The notes under the pieces: model-generated
Databases searched by the model: none
The model's input: only the letters and a program-made list of their open reading frames with translations
What the model was told of the DNA's origin: nothing
Shown: piece after piece, positions 1-8,458 of the stretch
Layout of the letters: every line of letters starts with the position of its first letter
How positions within the stretch are numbered: position 1 is the stretch's first letter
Assembly (NCBI RefSeq): GCF_044761985.1
Contig: NZ_JBIWDK010000005.1
Location: forward strand, 186,001 to 250,000
Length of the DNA: 64,000 bases
Source of the DNA: Peribacillus sp044761985
Lineage (GTDB): Bacteria; Bacillota; Bacilli; Bacillales; DSM-1321
Reading direction: 5' to 3'
Program-made: the position numbers and the translations under genes

Positions 1-989
1 TTCCCGTTGAAACCGAAGATCATAGCAGTCAAAGCCGCACCACCGATGATGTAGACGCTAAATGCCTTTGTCATCGTCAGGACCCCGATATTTTCTCCAT
101 ACGATGTAAGTGGCGGTCCCCCGATAATGGAACCGATCATGATGCCTGCGCCGTCACCAAGGATGGATCGATGTAAACCCGGCTTTTCCAAAAAGTTTCT
201 ACCTACCACTTTACTTAATACCATTTGGTGTCCGATATGTTCAGATAAGGTGACGATGGCGACCGGGACCATGATGGCGATGACTTCCCATGAAAAGGTG
301 GGTGTATAGGTTATTCCAGGAATCATGAATTCCGGCATTTCCCACCATTTTGCCGTTTCAATCGGTCCATAATCGATAATGCCTGCAATTGCCGAGCAGC
401 CATATCCGACTATGATCCCCATCAATATTGGAATCAGGTTAAGGAAGCCTTTAAAAAACACGTTACAGATAATCGTAGCTGCCAGGGTGATGAGTGCTAT
501 GATGATGTAAGTAACGCTGTACTTGTCTTGCGGATCATACATGGCCATGTCAACTGCTGTCCCAGCGAGGCTCAGCCCGATTACTATGATGACGGGACCG
601 ACGACCACCGGTGGCAATAGAACCATCAACCAGCGTAAACCGACTTTATGAATGACCAACGCCACTATTCCATATATGAGTCCTGCTACAAAACAGCCGA
701 TCATGGCCGCTTCCGGTCCACCAAGTGACTTGGCCGCGATTATGGGTGCTATGAAAGCAAATGATGAACCAAGATAAGCAGGGATTTGGCCTCTCGTAAT
801 CAATAAGTATGATAATGTCCCTACCCCACTGGAAACCAATGCTACTGCAGGGCTCAGACCGACCAGGAATGGCACTAGCACCGTTGAACCAAACATCGCA
901 AACAAGTGCTGGATGCTTAATGTCACCCATTGACCAAACCTTGGTACGTCTTCCACGTCGAGGATGATGTCTTTTCTTTCGTCTTCCAT
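1..989 (-). CDS. pyrP: Uracil permease (NCS2/UraA family), 3' end cut by window edge
   Basis: Transports uracil across the cytoplasmic membrane for pyrimidine salvage. The frame opens at an ATG (987-989) after a purine-rich AGGGGGAAAAG site and stays open to base 1, about 329 codons, so the C-terminal part lies outside the window. The protein begins MEDERKDIILDVEDVPRFGQ and continues as a run of hydrophobic segments. The conserved stretch TSYGENIGVLTMTKAF near residue 305 resembles the NCS2 substrate-region motif. It directly follows pyrR with a PyrR-type attenuator between them, as in the B. subtilis pyr operon, which supports uracil rather than xanthine as substrate. The usual next genes (pyrB onward) would lie beyond base 1. 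Confidence 0.93.
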   Translation of the reverse strand, partial: MEDERKDIILDVEDVPRFGQWVTLSIQHLFAMFGSTVLVPFLVGLSPAVALVSSGVGTLSYLLITRGQIPAYLGSSFAFIAPIIAAKSLGGPEAAMIGCFVAGLIYGIVALVIHKVGLRWLMVLLPPVVVGPVIIVIGLSLAGTAVDMAMYDPQDKYSVTYIIIALITLAATIICNVFFKGFLNLIPILMGIIVGYGCSAIAGIIDYGPIETAKWWEMPEFMIPGITYTPTFSWEVIAIMVPVAIVTLSEHIGHQMVLSKVVGRNFLEKPGLHRSILGDGAGIMIGSIIGGPPLTSYGENIGVLTMTKAFSVYIIGGAALTAMIFGFNG

Positions 990-1024
990 TTCTTTTCCCC
1001 CTATGAACATTGCATCTAAGCCAC

Positions 1025-1139
1025 AAAAAAAAACCTCTTTGCAGCATATACAAAGAGGGTTTCACGGATGGGCCTGCCCTATACCTGTCAGGCTAAGGTC
1101 CCTTTCCATTTCACTCCCTTTGCCGGCCTCTCTGGACCG
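1025..1139 (-). promoter_or_regulatory. PyrR attenuator between pyrR and pyrP
   Basis: Read on the minus strand, 1123-1139 carries GGTCCAGAGAGGCC, the PyrR-binding loop consensus seen in pyr mRNAs. About 60 nt further on comes an intrinsic terminator: stem AACCCTCTTTG / CAAAGAGGTT at 1031-1062, followed by a run of T (A tract 1025-1033 on plus). Known mechanism: UMP-bound PyrR holds the binding loop and lets the terminator form, cutting pyrP transcription when pyrimidines are plentiful. Confidence 0.88.
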
Positions 1140-1165
1140 TTTTTAAAAGGGCAATATTTAATTTA

Positions 1166-1708
1166 TCATTTCGCTAGTATGGTGACTTGATCGAGCTCGT
1201 CAACTTCCGTTAAAGTGACCGTAATCTTCTCGGATTGTGAAGTTGGAATATTTTTACCGACATAATCGGCACGGATTGGAAGTTCCCTATGGCCTCTATC
1301 AACTAATACAGCAAGTTGGATTTGCGAAGGTCTTCCCATATCCACCAAAGCATCCATAGCAGCTCTTACGGTTCTTCCCGTAAATAGTACATCGTCCACT
1401 AAGATGATTTTCTTATCAGTTATTGGGACCGGAATGTCCGAGCCTTTTACAACCGGTTCACCATCGTTCGTCTTTTTCGATAAATCATCACGATAAAGCG
1501 TTATGTCTAATTCACCTAATTGAATTACTTTATTTTCTATTTCACCGATGCGCTTGGCAAGTCGATCAGCAAGGAAGATCCCCCGGGTCCTAATCCCGAT
1601 TAAGACACAATCCTCAATCCCTTTATTCTTTTCAATAATCTCATGTGCAATTCTCGTCAAGGCTCTGCTGATGGCCTTTTCATCGAGCACGATTGCTTTC
1701 TCATTCAA
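1166..1708 (-). CDS. pyrR: PyrR, bifunctional pyr operon attenuator and uracil phosphoribosyltransferase
   Basis: Binds pyr leader RNA in response to UMP and has weak uracil phosphoribosyltransferase activity. I place the start at a TTG (1706-1708) preceded by GAGGTGG six bases upstream. This gives 180 residues, against 181 for B. subtilis PyrR; a longer frame from a TTG at 1756 would begin inside the upstream terminator and is not believable. The PRPP-binding motif IILVDDVLFTGRT is at residues 101-113 and the RNA-binding C-terminal half (DRGHRELPIRADYVGKNIP) is intact. It is the first gene of the operon, with one attenuator upstream and another between it and pyrP. Confidence 0.95.
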   Translation of the reverse strand: MNEKAIVLDEKAISRALTRIAHEIIEKNKGIEDCVLIGIRTRGIFLADRLAKRIGEIENKVIQLGELDITLYRDDLSKKTNDGEPVVKGSDIPVPITDKKIILVDDVLFTGRTVRAAMDALVDMGRPSQIQLAVLVDRGHRELPIRADYVGKNIPTSQSEKITVTLTEVDELDQVTILAK

Positions 1709-1754
1709 ATGGACCACCTCAATTTCTTTTGAACTGTGAGAGCTCTCCTTCAAC

Positions 1755-1850
1755 AAAAAATCCTCACACCAAGAAGGTGTGAGGATTTTCCTACAAAAGG
1801 GTATATGTTCCCCTTTTGCTATCCGTTTCCTTCTCAGTCTCTCTGGACTG
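1755..1850 (-). promoter_or_regulatory. PyrR attenuator in the pyr operon leader
   Basis: On the minus strand CAGTCCAGAGAGACTG (1835-1850) is an excellent PyrR-binding loop. It is followed by a terminator hairpin with a 10-bp stem (TCCTCACACC / GGTGTGAGGA, 1761-1785) and a T run (1755-1760). An AAAAGGGGA / CCCTTTT pairing between the two could form the competing antiterminator. This is the leader attenuator that controls pyrR. Confidence 0.9.
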
Positions 1851-1878
1851 TGTTAAAGGTTCTCATTAAGTTAATATA

Positions 1879-1907
1879 ATACTATCTCATAAAAATGGTC
1901 TTGTCAA
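1879..1907 (-). promoter_or_regulatory. Candidate sigma-A promoter of the pyr operon
   Basis: Minus strand TTGACA (1902-1907), 17-bp spacer, TAGTAT (1879-1884); an alternative -10 TATTAT lies at 1876-1881 with a 20-bp spacer. The -35 overlaps the rluD stop codon. It is placed correctly to start the transcript that carries the leader attenuator. Confidence 0.6.
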
Positions 1908-2821
1908 ATACTACTTCTACGTAGTTGTTCGATTAGCTCCGTAAATTCTTTAGGAGCTGGCGCTTCAAACTCCATATATTCATTCGTCCGTGGATGAACA
2001 AAACCAAGAAGACCTGCGTGTAACGCTTGTCCGTCCAATTTCAACGTCTTTTTAGGACCATATTTAGGATCTCCCGCAAGAGGGAATCCGATATATTTCA
2101 TATGAACACGGATTTGATGGGTCCGTCCTGTTTCAAGCTGACACTCTACTAATGTAAACGCGGTGAAACGTTCAACCACACGGAAATGAGTTACCGCATT
2201 TTTAGAGTTTGAATCCGTAACCGTCATGCTCTGACGGTCTTTTTTATCACGGCCTATCGGGGCATCAACCGTTCCAAAATCATGGGGAATCACTCCATGG
2301 ACCACAGCTTGATACTTACGGGTTACTGTTTTATCAACAAGTTGCTGAACAAGTTTCTCGTGTGCCATGTCATTTTTCGCGACCATCAATAAACCTGATG
2401 TATCCTTATCAATACGGTGGACAATACCTGGACGCATAACGCCATTGATTCCAGAAAGATCCTTACAATGGGCCATCAACCCATTAACAAGAGTACCTGT
2501 TACATGCCCCGGTGCAGGGTGGACAACCATACCACTCGGTTTATTGACAACCAGTACGTCTTCATCTTCGTAATAGATATCCAAATCCATTTCTTCTGCG
2601 ACTGCATCCAATTCCACAAGTTCCGGAATCAGCACTTCAATTTCGTCACCTATGCTACATTTATAATTGGACTTAATGGCAGCCCCGTTCACTAACACAT
2701 GATCATCTTTGATCCATTGTGCAACTTGAGTGCGTGACCATTCCTCATTTAAAGTAGATAGAGCCTTGTCAATCCTTGTACCTTTTAGTGTTTCGTCGAT
2801 GCTGTATAGCTTTTTATCCAT
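1904..2821 (-). CDS. rluD: 23S rRNA pseudouridine synthase, RluA/RluD family
   Basis: Isomerises uridines to pseudouridine in large-subunit rRNA; called ylyB in B. subtilis. The 305-residue protein has an N-terminal S4 RNA-binding domain (about residues 15-75) and the RluA catalytic motif HRIDKDTSGL at 135-144, with D138 as the expected nucleophile. Its start codon overlaps the end of lspA by 8 bases, so the two are translationally linked. Family assignment is secure; the exact target uridines cannot be read from the sequence. Confidence 0.92.
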   Translation of the reverse strand: MDKKLYSIDETLKGTRIDKALSTLNEEWSRTQVAQWIKDDHVLVNGAAIKSNYKCSIGDEIEVLIPELVELDAVAEEMDLDIYYEDEDVLVVNKPSGMVVHPAPGHVTGTLVNGLMAHCKDLSGINGVMRPGIVHRIDKDTSGLLMVAKNDMAHEKLVQQLVDKTVTRKYQAVVHGVIPHDFGTVDAPIGRDKKDRQSMTVTDSNSKNAVTHFRVVERFTAFTLVECQLETGRTHQIRVHMKYIGFPLAGDPKYGPKKTLKLDGQALHAGLLGFVHPRTNEYMEFEAPAPKEFTELIEQLRRSSI

Positions 2822-3284
2822 TATCTTTCTCCTTAGCGTTTTTTTCTTCCAAGAACATGTGAATCACGAGCAGCACGACACCAATCGAAAGGGCGGCATC
2901 GGCAATATTAAATACCGGGAAACTATAGCTGAAAATATAAGTATGGACAAAGTCGACTACTTCCTGGCGAGCAACACGGTCAATGAAGTTTCCTATTGCC
3001 CCACCTAGCATAAGACCTAGGGAAACTCCAAGCAGACGGCTGTTCTTCGCCATTTTCTGAATATAATAGACGACTCCAATAATGACAGCGATGGTGATGA
3101 TGTAGAAAAACCACATTTGACCTTGTAGAATTCCCCATGCTGCCCCACGGTTACGATGCGAGGTAATATATAGAAGGTTTTCAATAATTTCAATGCTTTC
3201 TCCGTACTCCATTTTTTTCACAATCATCCATTTTGTCAGCTGATCGAAAGCTATGACCAAAAGGGCAATTAAGTAATAAAACAC
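2814..3284 (-). CDS. lspA: Lipoprotein signal peptidase (signal peptidase II)
   Basis: Membrane aspartyl protease that removes signal peptides from diacylglyceryl-modified prolipoproteins. At 156 residues it is close to the B. subtilis length and starts at GTG (3282-3284) behind a GGGGGAAG site; an ATG two bases earlier is out of frame. Both catalytic motifs are present: GGAIGNFIDR with D102 and VFNIAD with D129. Four hydrophobic spans are visible. Likely substrates in this window are CtaC and the lipoprotein at 45415-45834. The B. subtilis gene ylyA, normally between ileS and lspA, is absent here. Confidence 0.96.
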   Translation of the reverse strand: MFYYLIALLVIAFDQLTKWMIVKKMEYGESIEIIENLLYITSHRNRGAAWGILQGQMWFFYIITIAVIIGVVYYIQKMAKNSRLLGVSLGLMLGGAIGNFIDRVARQEVVDFVHTYIFSYSFPVFNIADAALSIGVVLLVIHMFLEEKNAKEKDNG

Positions 3285-3445
3285 ATTTCTTCCCCCAAAC
3301 TAATCAAATCTTCACTTTTGAATTGTAGCATAAACTAGAAATAATGACTAATACCAAAAGCATTACATCTAGCAGTTGGTGAAGAATATTAGAATAGAAA
3401 GGAACTTTATTCCGGTCTTTATTCAAATACGCTCTCATTTCAAAT

Positions 3446-3480
3446 AAAAAACCGGCTCCCATATTAACTGGGAACCGGTC
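3446..3480 (-). terminator. ileS terminator
   Basis: Minus strand stem ACCGGTTCCC / GGGAGCCGGT (3451-3479), loop AGTTAATAT, then TTTTTTATTTG. It lies 12 bp after the ileS stop. Confidence 0.85.
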
Positions 3481-3492
3481 GTTCTAAAATGA

Positions 3493-6258
3493 TTAATTCG
3501 TATAATGCTCTTTCACGACTGTTGCACAGCGTGGGCAAAGTGTTGGATGTTCTTCCACTTGACCTACATCTTGAGAAACATTCCAGCAACGTTCACAAGT
3601 TTCTCCTTCTGCTTTAGTTACCAGGATGGCCATATCCTCAAGTTTGACAGCTTCGGATGGGGCACTGGCCACATCGCCCGCGATATCAAATTCGGATACG
3701 ATGAATAACTGTTCAAAGCTCTCCTCGATACTATCAAGAAGATTCCTTGTCTCTTCGTTTACATAAACGGTCACTTTTGCGTTCAGTGATTTCCCGATTA
3801 CTTTTTGGTTACGTGCTTCTTCCAATGCTTTCAGGACATTATCACGAACATGCATGAATGCCGTCCATTTTTCCTCAATCGCTTCGTCATTATCCACAGA
3901 GATTTCCTCAGGCATCAATGTCAACTGTACACTCTCTTCCGTTACACCCGGAATGAACGTCCATACTTCATCCGCAGTATGAGACAGGATTGGAGACACT
4001 AATTTCGTTAAGCTGATTAAGGACTCATAAAGGACAGTTTGGATTGCTAAACGGTCTTTCCCGTTTGGCGCTTCACAATAAAGAATGTCTTTAGCATAAT
4101 CAAGATAGAACGAACTTAAATCCTGCGTACAGAAATTGTTGACCATATTATAAATGGTAGCAAATTCATAATTTTCATAGCCTTGTTTTGATTGAGTGAT
4201 CAGCTTATTCAATCTTACTAGCATATATTGATCCACTTCACGCAAATCTTCTACCGCCACTTTATCCGTTTCCGGATTAAAGCCATCCAGATTTCCTAGT
4301 AGGAAGCGGAATGTATTACGGATTTTACGATACACTTCGGAAACTTGTTTTAAGATAGGATCTGAAACCCGAACGTCAGATTGATAATCAACAGAAGCAA
4401 CCCAAAGACGTAAAATATCAGCACCAAGCTGGTTCATAACTTTAGATGGAAGGACCACGTTACCAATAGATTTACTCATTTTACGTCCTTCGCCGTCTAA
4501 TGCGAACCCATGGCTAAGTACACCTTTATATGGTGCTTTTCCTGTCACGGCAACACCTGTTGAAAGTGATGAGTTGAACCAACCGCGATATTGATCGGAC
4601 CCTTCAAGATAAAGGTCAGCCGGACGTTGAAGTTCTTCTCTTTCTTCAAGAACCGCTTGATGGGAAGAACCGGAGTCGAACCATACATCCATGATATCCG
4701 TTTCTTTAGTGAAGATACCGTTTGGACTTCCTTCATGTGTAAAGCCTTGTGGTAGAAGATCTTTTGCTTCTTTTTCAAACCAGATATTTGAACCGTGCTC
4801 ACGGAATAATTCTGAAATATGATTGATTGTTTCGTCCGTGATGATTGGTTCGCCATTTTCTGCGTAAAATACTGGAATTGGCACACCCCATGCACGTTGT
4901 CGGGAGATACACCAATCTCCTCGGTCACGGACCATATTGAATAGGCGTGTTTCACCCCATGCCGGTACCCATTTCGTTTCTTCGACTGCCTTCAGCAAAT
5001 CATCACGGAAGTCCTTGATTGAAGCGAACCACTGTGCAGTTGCACGGAAGATCGTCGGCTTCTTCGTCCGCCAGTCATGTGGGAATGAATGTGTGATGAA
5101 TGTAAGATTCAACAGGGCTCCCACTTCAGTTAATTTTTCGGAAATCGCTTTATTTGCTTTATCATAGAATAATCCAGCAAACTCCCCTGCTTCTTCAGTC
5201 ATGACACCTTTTTCATCGACTGGGCAAAGAACATCCAAGCCATATTTCTGACCGATGATAAAGTCATCTTCCCCGTGTCCTGGAGCTGTATGAACACAAC
5301 CTGTTCCAGCTTCAGTCGTTACATGCTCACCTAACATCACTAGTGATTCACGATCATATAGAGGATGCTTCGCTACAGCACGATCCAACTCACTGCCTTT
5401 TACCGTTTTCACGATAGTTGGGTTTTCCCATCCAAGCGTTTCTTTAACAGATTCCAATAAGGCTTCTGCCACTAAGTATTTTTCATTTTCCACTGCAACA
5501 ACCACATAATTCAATTGTGGATGTAGGGAAATTCCAAGGTTGGCCGGAATCGTCCATGGTGTTGTCGTCCAAATGATGATTTTTACACCTTCATCAATGA
5601 CACCTTTACCATCAGTCACTTCAAATGCTACATAGATTGAAGCCGAACGTTTATCTTGGTATTCAATCTCCGCTTCAGCAAGAGCCGATTCACTCGAAGG
5701 GGACCAGTAAACAGGTTTCTTCCCTTTATAGATATAGCCTTTTTTCGCCATTTCACCAAAAACCTTGATCTGTTGTGCTTCATATTCAGGCTTTAACGTA
5801 ATATAAGGATTATCCCAATCCCCGCGAACACCAATCCGCTTGAATTGCTCACGTTGATTGTTAATCTGTACGTATGCATATTCTTCACATAGCTTTCTGA
5901 ATTCAGCGACGCTCATTTCTTTACGGTTCACGCCTTTTTTAGTCAAAGCCGTTTCAATTGGGAGACCGTGCGTATCCCAGCCTGGAACATACGGTGCATG
6001 GTAACCGCTCATGGACTTAAAACGGACGATGAAATCTTTTAAAACTTTATTCAAGGCATGACCCATATGGATATCACCGTTTGCATATGGAGGTCCATCA
6101 TGTAAAATGAATAACGGTCGCCCTTCAGTGTGCTCTTGCACTTTTTTATAGATGTCCATCTCTTTCCACTTTTCCTGAATTTCAGGCTCGCGCTTCGGAA
6201 GGTTGCCCCTCATTGGAAATTCAGTTTTAGGCATTAATAAAGTATCTTTATATTCCAT
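3493..6258 (-). CDS. ileS: Isoleucyl-tRNA synthetase
   Basis: Charges tRNA-Ile with isoleucine and edits mischarged valine. The start is the ATG at 6256-6258 behind GGAGG, giving 921 residues, the same as B. subtilis IleS; a frame extending to 6384 runs through the T-box terminator and is not coding. The class Ia signatures are present: HMGH at residues 64-67 and KMSKS near residue 595. An editing domain separates them. A C-terminal zinc site (CERCW and CPRC near residues 885-910) marks the bacterial type that is sensitive to mupirocin. Expression is controlled by the T-box leader upstream. Confidence 0.97.
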   Translation of the reverse strand: MEYKDTLLMPKTEFPMRGNLPKREPEIQEKWKEMDIYKKVQEHTEGRPLFILHDGPPYANGDIHMGHALNKVLKDFIVRFKSMSGYHAPYVPGWDTHGLPIETALTKKGVNRKEMSVAEFRKLCEEYAYVQINNQREQFKRIGVRGDWDNPYITLKPEYEAQQIKVFGEMAKKGYIYKGKKPVYWSPSSESALAEAEIEYQDKRSASIYVAFEVTDGKGVIDEGVKIIIWTTTPWTIPANLGISLHPQLNYVVVAVENEKYLVAEALLESVKETLGWENPTIVKTVKGSELDRAVAKHPLYDRESLVMLGEHVTTEAGTGCVHTAPGHGEDDFIIGQKYGLDVLCPVDEKGVMTEEAGEFAGLFYDKANKAISEKLTEVGALLNLTFITHSFPHDWRTKKPTIFRATAQWFASIKDFRDDLLKAVEETKWVPAWGETRLFNMVRDRGDWCISRQRAWGVPIPVFYAENGEPIITDETINHISELFREHGSNIWFEKEAKDLLPQGFTHEGSPNGIFTKETDIMDVWFDSGSSHQAVLEEREELQRPADLYLEGSDQYRGWFNSSLSTGVAVTGKAPYKGVLSHGFALDGEGRKMSKSIGNVVLPSKVMNQLGADILRLWVASVDYQSDVRVSDPILKQVSEVYRKIRNTFRFLLGNLDGFNPETDKVAVEDLREVDQYMLVRLNKLITQSKQGYENYEFATIYNMVNNFCTQDLSSFYLDYAKDILYCEAPNGKDRLAIQTVLYESLISLTKLVSPILSHTADEVWTFIPGVTEESVQLTLMPEEISVDNDEAIEEKWTAFMHVRDNVLKALEEARNQKVIGKSLNAKVTVYVNEETRNLLDSIEESFEQLFIVSEFDIAGDVASAPSEAVKLEDMAILVTKAEGETCERCWNVSQDVGQVEEHPTLCPRCATVVKEHYTN

Positions 6259-6321
6259 TATAAAATTCCTCCATCCATCTATCCATAACTTCATTTGAGT
6301 TGATTGACCCGATTCGCAGAC

Positions 6322-6566
6322 AAAATAAAAAGCCTTCTCATCCCTGAAAAAGGGACGAGAAAGCTTTGCTTCCCGCGGTACCACCCTGGTTAGAAAGATT
6401 CACAAAACGGCTGAATCCTTTCCTCTCGAGCATTCGTAACGTGAATGATACGCATCGTTTACTTGCTGCATAAGCAGGTTCAATTCAGAACTCAAGGGTG
6501 ATGTTCAATTCCTTCTCTTATCCCGGGCTTACACCGTCCCCGGGTCGCTACATATAAGGATATGAG
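6322..6566 (-). promoter_or_regulatory. T-box riboswitch leader of ileS
   Basis: The minus strand contains the T-box sequence AGGGTGGTACCGCG at 6374-6387. It is followed by a terminator (stem CTTTCTCGTCCC / GGGATGAGAAGG, 6333-6363, then a T-rich tract). Upstream sequence to about 6566 forms the stem I region. AUC triplets that could serve as the isoleucine specifier occur at 6500-6502 and 6447-6449; I cannot decide between them without folding. Uncharged tRNA-Ile would pair with the specifier and the T-box and prevent termination. Confidence 0.93.
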
Positions 6567-6620
6567 GAATTTACTGTCCCTGTCATCGTCTAATGTCATC
6601 ATGAATAGTATTGTTAAAAA

Positions 6621-6650
6621 ATTATATGCGAAAAAAGTGCTTGAAGTCAA
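6621..6650 (-). promoter_or_regulatory. Sigma-A promoter of ileS
   Basis: Minus strand TTGACT (6645-6650), 18-bp spacer, TATAAT (6621-6626), lying just after divIVA and upstream of the T-box leader. Confidence 0.8.
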
Positions 6651-6658
6651 GGAAACGT

Positions 6659-7174
6659 TTAATTTTCCTCATCTACTCCATCATTTAATTCTATTTCAGA
6701 TGCATCCACTTCGTATTCAAGCAGATGATCCCAGTCGTCATTATCCAACAAATCGAGCTGTGCTCCGACAAGCATTTTAAAGCGAGTACGGAAAACCTTC
6801 GATTGTTTTTTCAAGTCTTCTATATCCATCGCTATTTTTCTTGCTTTCACAAGCGACTCATTGACAATCCGGTCAGCATTCTTTTCTGCTTCCTTGATGA
6901 TCAGTTTGGCTTCTTTTTGGGCATTGCGCTTTAATTCTTCTGCAGCTTCCTGCGCGACAATGATAGACTTATTAAGCGTGCCCTCGATAGTCGTGAAATG
7001 ACCTAAACGATCGAACGTCTCGTTCAATTTTTCTTCCATTTCTTTCTTTTCTCTTAGAATCAATTCATAATCTTTAATGACTTGGTCTAGAAATTCGTTA
7101 ACCTCATCTTCATCATACCCTCGAAATACTTTACTAAATTCCTTGTTATGTATATCTATCGGGGTTAAGGGCAT
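6659..7174 (-). CDS. divIVA: Septum/pole-targeting protein DivIVA
   Basis: Coiled-coil protein that senses negative membrane curvature, marks septa and poles, and in Bacillus recruits MinJ and, during sporulation, RacA. The 171-residue protein starts MPLTPIDIHN with the membrane-inserting F17-R18 pair in the sequence KVFRGYDEDEVNEFLDQV. Heptad-rich segments fill residues 30-130, and the C-terminal SKVFRTRF and DDWDHLLEYE motifs are conserved. The start has a GGAGGTG ribosome-binding site. It is followed by ileS and preceded by the ylm block, the usual Firmicute arrangement. Confidence 0.97.
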   Translation of the reverse strand: MPLTPIDIHNKEFSKVFRGYDEDEVNEFLDQVIKDYELILREKKEMEEKLNETFDRLGHFTTIEGTLNKSIIVAQEAAEELKRNAQKEAKLIIKEAEKNADRIVNESLVKARKIAMDIEDLKKQSKVFRTRFKMLVGAQLDLLDNDDWDHLLEYEVDASEIELNDGVDEEN

Positions 7175-7201
7175 TGTTGCACCTCCAGAACAATTTCTAC
7201 T

Positions 7202-7230
7202 CTATTACATTAAAACTCTATATTCGACAA
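7202..7230 (-). promoter_or_regulatory. Candidate sigma-A promoter of divIVA
   Basis: Minus strand TTGTCG (7225-7230), 17-bp spacer, TAATAG (7202-7207), about 30 bp upstream of the divIVA start. Fair match only. Confidence 0.5.
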
Positions 7231-7259
7231 AAAATATGTGAATCCTGCTAACAACTAAA

Positions 7260-8033
7260 TTATTTTTTCCTACCTAATGAGATTCTCCACTTATCCTTTT
7301 TCGTTTTCCCATCGATTGAAGTGATTTTACATCGACCGAAACCCCTGATGGATAGAGTATCCCCCTCACGGCATTCTTCAGAAACGCTCTCCGTTTGCTT
7401 GAAATTAACCTTGGTTTTCCCCGACAATATCAACGTCTGGGCTTTTTGCCGGGAAATATTCAAAACAGCAGAAAGTACGCTATCAAGCCTTAATGAGCTA
7501 ACGGTACTGACCTGCTCTTCCCAGTTGTCCTTCACCACAAGGATATCCTCAATCGGAATCCTTTTAATGGTTACGGAAGCATTGCCTATCTTATCCAGGT
7601 TTCCCGTAAGGTATGAATCCATTTCCCCTGTTGCAATAAATTGGACTTGCTCCTCTGTCACTATAATATCACCGAATTTTTCACGTTTTACCCCCAGTGA
7701 CATCAAGGTTCCAAGTATTTGCCTGTGTTCAAGTGTAACAAATTTTTTTGGATAGGAGATATCATATAAGGAGATATTGAAATCAGATGATTCAGGAGAG
7801 TAGTAATCAGGATAAATGAGGGCACGTTTCCGTTCAACGAAATCACTCCCGCCGTGAAATTGCAGTAGCACATCCTGTTTGTTTCCTAATAGGGATGTGA
7901 GGATTTCCTGCTGACGCGGATCCAGAAAGTCAGAAAGTTTAGGAGCATAAGAATCTCTAACCTGGTCAATCCAATTCATTGCCTGGTCGATAAATTCCTT
8001 TTCCTCCGGCCTGAAATGTTGATATATACTCAT
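7260..8033 (-). CDS. ylmH: YlmH, S4-domain RNA-binding protein
   Basis: Family known for a C-terminal S4 domain that binds rRNA/tRNA on ribosomes; linked to rescue of stalled 50S-peptidyl-tRNA complexes and to cell division by location. The start ATG at 8031-8033 (MSIYQHFRPEEKEFIDQAMN) gives 257 residues, matching B. subtilis; a longer frame to 8093 lacks homology. The S4 region covers about residues 180-245 (RLDSVLSAVLNISRQKAQTL). A GGAG sequence lies 12 bases upstream of the start, a rather long spacing. Confidence 0.92.
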   Translation of the reverse strand: MSIYQHFRPEEKEFIDQAMNWIDQVRDSYAPKLSDFLDPRQQEILTSLLGNKQDVLLQFHGGSDFVERKRALIYPDYYSPESSDFNISLYDISYPKKFVTLEHRQILGTLMSLGVKREKFGDIIVTEEQVQFIATGEMDSYLTGNLDKIGNASVTIKRIPIEDILVVKDNWEEQVSTVSSLRLDSVLSAVLNISRQKAQTLILSGKTKVNFKQTESVSEECREGDTLSIRGFGRCKITSIDGKTKKDKWRISLGRKK

Positions 8034-8185
8034 GTAGAATGCATGCTCCTTACATATGGATAAATGGTTGTACACAAGAATGAATCGTAACATACACCTT
8101 CGTTACTACTACACAGCCAAGAATTCACCTAGCTGTGTAGTTACTGGCCATTCTATTATTTTACGTCTTTAGTATGAACTACAAA

Positions 8186-8452
8186 TCATCCGAATAAGCT
8201 TTGTAGATAAAAAATCCCATAATTCTTCGCAAAATTTAAAACCAACAAGGCTACAAGTGGTGATATGTCGATCATGCCGAGTGGTGGGATGAATTTTCTG
8301 AACGGTTCTAAATATGGTTCGCAAATCTTTACCAGGAATTGGCCAATCGATGTTTCCCGGGCATTAGGGAACCAAGACATTAATATGTAAACAATTAATG
8401 CCATTGAATAAATTTCAACTAAATAATATAAACCTTGAAGCACTAGAGCCAT
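8186..8452 (-). CDS. ylmG: YggT-family membrane protein YlmG
   Basis: Small integral membrane protein of 88 residues with two hydrophobic helices (about 5-25 and 62-85) separated by the YggT signature PYLEPFRKFIPPLGMIDISP. The family is found next to sepF in Firmicutes, cyanobacteria and chloroplasts and affects division and nucleoid or septum positioning; its biochemical role is not settled. It starts 6 bp after sepF, so it is co-transcribed. A 7-bp inverted repeat (ACACAGC / GCTGTGT, 8110-8136) lies between it and ylmH. Confidence 0.9.
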   Translation of the reverse strand: MALVLQGLYYLVEIYSMALIVYILMSWFPNARETSIGQFLVKICEPYLEPFRKFIPPLGMIDISPLVALLVLNFAKNYGIFYLQSLFG

Positions 8453-8458
8453 TAACCA

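Noticed and set aside
646..1065. 139-codon minus-strand frame over pyrP
   Set aside because: It is out of frame with the clear uracil permease sequence and crosses the PyrR attenuator terminator.
4545..4955. 136-codon minus-strand frame inside ileS
   Set aside because: It overlaps the catalytic part of IleS in another frame and has no signal of its own.
7260..8093. Longer ylmH starting at 8093
   Set aside because: The first 20 codons lack homology; starting at 8033 gives the family length of 257 residues.
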